Below, piece by piece: positions 61,484-64,000 of a stretch of 64,000 bases of DNA. The notes under the pieces were generated by a model that ran no database searches, was not told the DNA's origin, and saw only the letters and a list, made by a program, of their open reading frames with translations. Within the stretch, counting starts at the first letter, position 1; the number at the start of each line of letters is the position of its first letter. Both the position numbers and the translations under genes were made by a program. This stretch comes from JBHGYD01 sp041920415 (GTDB lineage: Bacteria > Bacillota > Bacilli > Bacillales > Anoxybacillaceae), in assembly GCA_041920415.1 (NCBI GenBank), contig JBHGYD010000028.1, positions 1 to 64,000 on the forward strand. The letters run 5' to 3'.

Positions 61484-61735
61484 AAAAACTCCTTTCATCC
61501 GAAAAGGACGAAAGGAGTAGCTTTCGCGGTACCACCTTTTTTCTTAAGCAAATGGGTACACTTCTCCCTTTGCTTAAGCACTCAACACAATAACGGCTGC
61601 AACCGGCTTCTTCTACTAAGCTAAAAAACCGTTCAAAGAAGCAGCTCAAGGGCGACCTTCCAACGATAACCGTCCTAAGAAATCTCGCAGCTACTGATTT
61701 CTCTCTCTGAAGGCGTTATTCGTTGTACTCTTCCC
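61484..61735 (-). ncRNA. T-box riboswitch upstream of valS
   Basis: Read on the minus strand. The conserved T-box sequence TGGTACCGCG (61525-61534) is followed by an intrinsic terminator (ACTCCTTTC/GAAAGGAGT, 61488-61518, then six Ts). Upstream are a strong stem (CTTAAGCAAA/TTTGCTTAAG, 61543-61577) and a long Stem I closed by AATAACG/CGTTATT (about 61590-61720). Uncharged tRNA-Val would stabilise the antiterminator and turn on valS. A valine codon GTT in CCGGTTGCAG lies where the specifier is expected, but this assignment is tentative. Confidence 0.92.
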
Positions 61736-61862
61736 TATCTTTGCCTTTATTCCATGTTTCCTGTCACTATACATACTACCGAAAAAACGAATTCATCGTC
61801 AATCATCTTTTCCAAGTTTTTATTTATTTATTCTCATTTCGCTTTTTGGTGACAAAAAAATC

Positions 61863-61889
61863 ACATTATCCTCATTATTTCATAATGTA
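61863..61889 (+). promoter_or_regulatory. Sigma-K promoter for the 62-residue membrane protein gene
   Basis: AC (61863-61864), 16 nt and CATAATGTA (61881-61889) match AC-N16/17-CATANNNTA in all fixed bases. The start codon lies 30 nt downstream, with TAGGAGAG between. Confidence 0.62.
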
Positions 61890-61919
61890 TTAGTAGCACA
61901 CTGTTAGGAGAGATGATGG

Positions 61920-62108
61920 ATGAAGAATTTTAACCGGTTTTCGTGGCCTCCGTGGCTTCGTCAAGTTCGTATCGTTTGCGTACAAGTCATTATTCCGATT
62001 ACGATTTTCCAAGGGGTTCGCACCATTTTTTTTCCGACGCCAATTGACGTTATTTTATTAGCGATTTTTGTACTCATTGCCGTGGCCTTGCATCTGGAAT
62101 GGATTTAA
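61920..62108 (+). CDS. Small putative mother-cell membrane protein
   Basis: 62 residues. An aromatic, basic start (MKNFNRFSWPPWLRQVR) is followed by two hydrophobic segments (about 18-35 and 42-60) with a short FFPTP turn, i.e. a small hairpin-like membrane protein. ATG 61920 follows TAGGAGAGATGATGG. A sigma-K promoter upstream suggests late sporulation expression, in line with neighbouring ysxE and spoVID. It ends 1 bp from the convergent ysxE. Family not recognised. Confidence 0.68.
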   Translation: MKNFNRFSWPPWLRQVRIVCVQVIIPITIFQGVRTIFFPTPIDVILLAIFVLIAVALHLEWI

Positions 62109-62109
62109 A

Positions 62110-63192
62110 TTACGAAGAAACTTCCGATTGTTCTTCCGCTTGTTTGGCTTCTTTCATTTGTATAAGACGCATAACGATATATTCGATATTTTTCATTGCC
62201 CAATATCGTCGTTGTAATCGGGAAACATAGTCGCGTTCGCTTCTTTCTTTTTGCCGCTCGGTTGCATATTCGGAAACCAAACGATACATGCTATCCGGCT
62301 GAGCTAAATGACTGAAAAAAAAGGCTTGCTCCTCATCAAGAATGGATAGTTGTTGCTCATATTCTACAAACCCATCTATCCACTCATCACCGATCGGATG
62401 AGACGTTCGGACATGATAATATAAAGATGTAAACAAATCAGCCAGTGGCGATGCCCAACAAGCGCGCTCCCAACTAAGGAAATACCGATTTCCTTTTTCG
62501 TCGTGTACGTAATGTGATAATGAAGCATTCCCGTGAATAAAGGCCATTCTCCACTTTTTTGTTTCTTTTATTTTCTCGTACCATTTTTCTAGCTGTGTTT
62601 CGGCAAACCAATACGCTTGCATCGTTTCATGAAAATACGTGCAAAACTGTAGCTGAAAAGGGGACATGTACCACTCATTTTCACATTGTTCGATATAGGA
62701 TTGTAAAAAGGAGCGCTGTTTTTCCCATTCATTTTTTCGTGTTTCATAATATTTAATAATATCATCTTCGTTTACTTCGATTTCTTGCAACGATTTTCGA
62801 TGTAACTGAGCAAGATTCCGAAAGAAAGAGAGGGAATTCTCTCTTTCTTTCCCTTCCGTTTTCTGCAATACCCATGGCATTAAATAATAATATCGCCCGT
62901 TGTAAAAGACAAATGGGGTGCCCTTTCTTGACAAATAAAAGGGAACGATTTGTTGTCTGTAGAAAGAATACGCTTGTTCAATCGCTTGTATATGCTCGGG
63001 GTTGTTCACTTCTTTTAGCGCAAATGTGCCGGCGTTCGTGTACGCTTTTTTCACTTTTCCATAGTCATCGATATGATTGACCTGTAGATAGTATTGCTGT
63101 AAAACGGGACGATATAACTCAAGAAGTGGACGGTTCAAAAAAGAAACCCCCTTTACATAAAAAGAAGTGAGGAAGTATTCTTCACTCACCAT
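62110..63192 (-). CDS. ysxE: Spore coat protein YsxE (CotS-like kinase fold)
   Basis: 360 residues of the CotS/YsxE family, which has an aminoglycoside-phosphotransferase-like fold. Visible are the N-lobe ALKEV strand (about 57-61), IHGNASLSHYVHDEKGNRYFL in place of HGDxxxxN, and LSWERACWASPLADLF in place of the IDWE metal loop. The replacement of Asp by Asn/Ser suggests weakened catalysis. The ATG overlaps the spoVID stop (TAATG). YsxE is needed for spore encasement in B. subtilis, acting with SpoVID. Confidence 0.88.
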   Translation of the reverse strand: MVSEEYFLTSFYVKGVSFLNRPLLELYRPVLQQYYLQVNHIDDYGKVKKAYTNAGTFALKEVNNPEHIQAIEQAYSFYRQQIVPFYLSRKGTPFVFYNGRYYYLMPWVLQKTEGKERENSLSFFRNLAQLHRKSLQEIEVNEDDIIKYYETRKNEWEKQRSFLQSYIEQCENEWYMSPFQLQFCTYFHETMQAYWFAETQLEKWYEKIKETKKWRMAFIHGNASLSHYVHDEKGNRYFLSWERACWASPLADLFTSLYYHVRTSHPIGDEWIDGFVEYEQQLSILDEEQAFFFSHLAQPDSMYRLVSEYATERQKERSERDYVSRLQRRYWAMKNIEYIVMRLIQMKEAKQAEEQSEVSS

Positions 63193-64000
63193 TATGCGCG
63201 GCTACCCGCTGGTACCGGTATATATAACAGCTGTCCTTCCTGAAGCTGCGTTTCATAATCAAGATGATTCGCTCTTAATAATTGTTGTACAGTGATATCG
63301 TATCTTTCCGCAATCTTGTCCATTGAATCTCCTTGTTGAACAATGCAAATTTTAAGTCTAGAAAAATCTTGGTCCTGCTCTTTGGCAAATAGTTTCGTTA
63401 AGTAAAGAGCATTTTCCTTTCTCGGTTTCGGTCGTTCTACCGCTTCCTCTTCCTCACTAACATACTCATAGCGTTTCTCAGCTTTGCTTTCTCTTTGATT
63501 GACCGTTCCAATAGAGACCTTTGCTTCGTTTTCATGAATCAAATCTACTTCTTCGACGGGAATGGTGTGCTGTGCTTTGTTCTCGTCTCGATGCATGACC
63601 TCAATCGATGTTTCCTTTTCCTGCACAAATTCCCTTTCAGTTGCTTCAGTCGCCTCAGCCGCTACCTTCTCTTTTTGTCCTTCTTCTACTTTGGCAGTTA
63701 CATTTTCATTTTCTGCAGCTAAATATGCCCTGTTCTCTTCTAATGTTTCCTCTTCTTCTTGATAAGCTTCCTTACGTGCAACGACTTCAAACGGCTCAAA
63801 CCACTGTTCTTCATGTTCATTTTCAAAATCCTCGCTTTGTCGTACTTCATCAATCCCGCTAATCGAAATATCGGCCGTCAGCAATAGACGACCATTTTCA
63901 TCTAAATCGTAATCAAATGATTCGACTGTGACATAGACGTCTTCTAAATTAAAAATGCGGTTTTTCGGAATCGTAATATCAACTGGAAAGCGATGCAATA
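63192..64000 (-). CDS. spoVID: Stage VI/coat morphogenetic protein SpoVID, C-terminal part
   Basis: The 268 residues in the window lack the N-terminus, which lies beyond the window end. The SpoVID N-domain continues with FPVDITIPKNRIFNLEDVYV. A long acidic disordered linker (EEEETLEENR, KVEEGQKEKV) and a C-terminal LysM domain (CIVQQGDSMDKIAERYDITV) follow. SpoVID directs encasement of the forespore by coat proteins. It is directly coupled to ysxE. Confidence 0.92.
   Translation of the reverse strand, partial: LHRFPVDITIPKNRIFNLEDVYVTVESFDYDLDENGRLLLTADISISGIDEVRQSEDFENEHEEQWFEPFEVVARKEAYQEEEETLEENRAYLAAENENVTAKVEEGQKEKVAAEATEATEREFVQEKETSIEVMHRDENKAQHTIPVEEVDLIHENEAKVSIGTVNQRESKAEKRYEYVSEEEEAVERPKPRKENALYLTKLFAKEQDQDFSRLKICIVQQGDSMDKIAERYDITVQQLLRANHLDYETQLQEGQLLYIPVPAGSRA

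Overview
The window reads as a moderate-GC, spore-forming Gram-positive of the Bacillaceae, most likely a thermophilic Anoxybacillus/Parageobacillus/Geobacillus type. The evidence is near-complete Bacillus-style gene order in two blocks, many sporulation genes, bacillithiol genes, a valS T-box, and group IIC intron and IS1182 sequences. The genus is inference; no rRNA gene is present.

Block 1 (1-30.0 kb) follows the Bacillus subtilis ypjA-to-yppG region. It opens with the 3' end of a group IIC intron, then ypjA, ypjB and convergent ypjC. A promoter before ypjD starts a tightly packed operon: ypjD, dapB (lysine/cell wall), mgsA (methylglyoxal), bshB1 and bshA (bacillithiol), cca (tRNA CCA end) and birA. 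panB, panC and panD (pantothenate) follow behind a structured leader RNA, with an unusual palindromic insert between panC and panD. Then come dinG, a ComEC-like degenerate metallo-beta-lactamase protein, ypmA, ypmB, aspB, asnS, dnaD, nth, ypoC, convergent ponA and recU, yppE, yppF and yppG.

Between aspB and asnS sits a 4-kb accessory island (16.65-20.8 kb). It holds a large coiled-coil protein, a protein with 14 cysteines, a coiled-coil plus beta protein, and a small beta-rich protein with an N-terminal CxC. Sequences matching the sigma-K promoter (AC-N16/17-CATANNNTA) lie upstream of several of these genes, which suggests a late mother-cell (coat/exosporium) gene set. Similar sigma-K sites precede yppG and a 62-aa membrane protein gene at 61.9 kb.

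A junction region (30.0-32.9 kb) has csgA, small sporulation-like genes, a possible IS remnant and a complete IS1182-family element. The element ends one base from the minD stop codon, so it marks a synteny breakpoint: block 2 starts here and spoIVFA/FB are not next to minD.

Block 2 (32.9-64.0 kb, mainly minus strand) follows the spoVID-ysxE-valS-folC-comC-spoIIB-maf-radC-mreBCD-minCD order. At the position of the lone comC of B. subtilis lies a complete type IV pilus locus: pilB, pilT, pilC, major pilin, prepilin peptidase, pilM, pilN, pilO and a second pilin. Three accessory genes (VanW-like, PRC-barrel, acidic membrane protein) precede it. A divergent minor-pilin operon ends in a 656-aa pilin-like protein and faces a 940-aa secreted von Willebrand A/Big2 protein. 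The presence of both PilB- and PilT-type ATPases suggests an extendable and retractable pilus, with the VWA protein a candidate tip adhesin.
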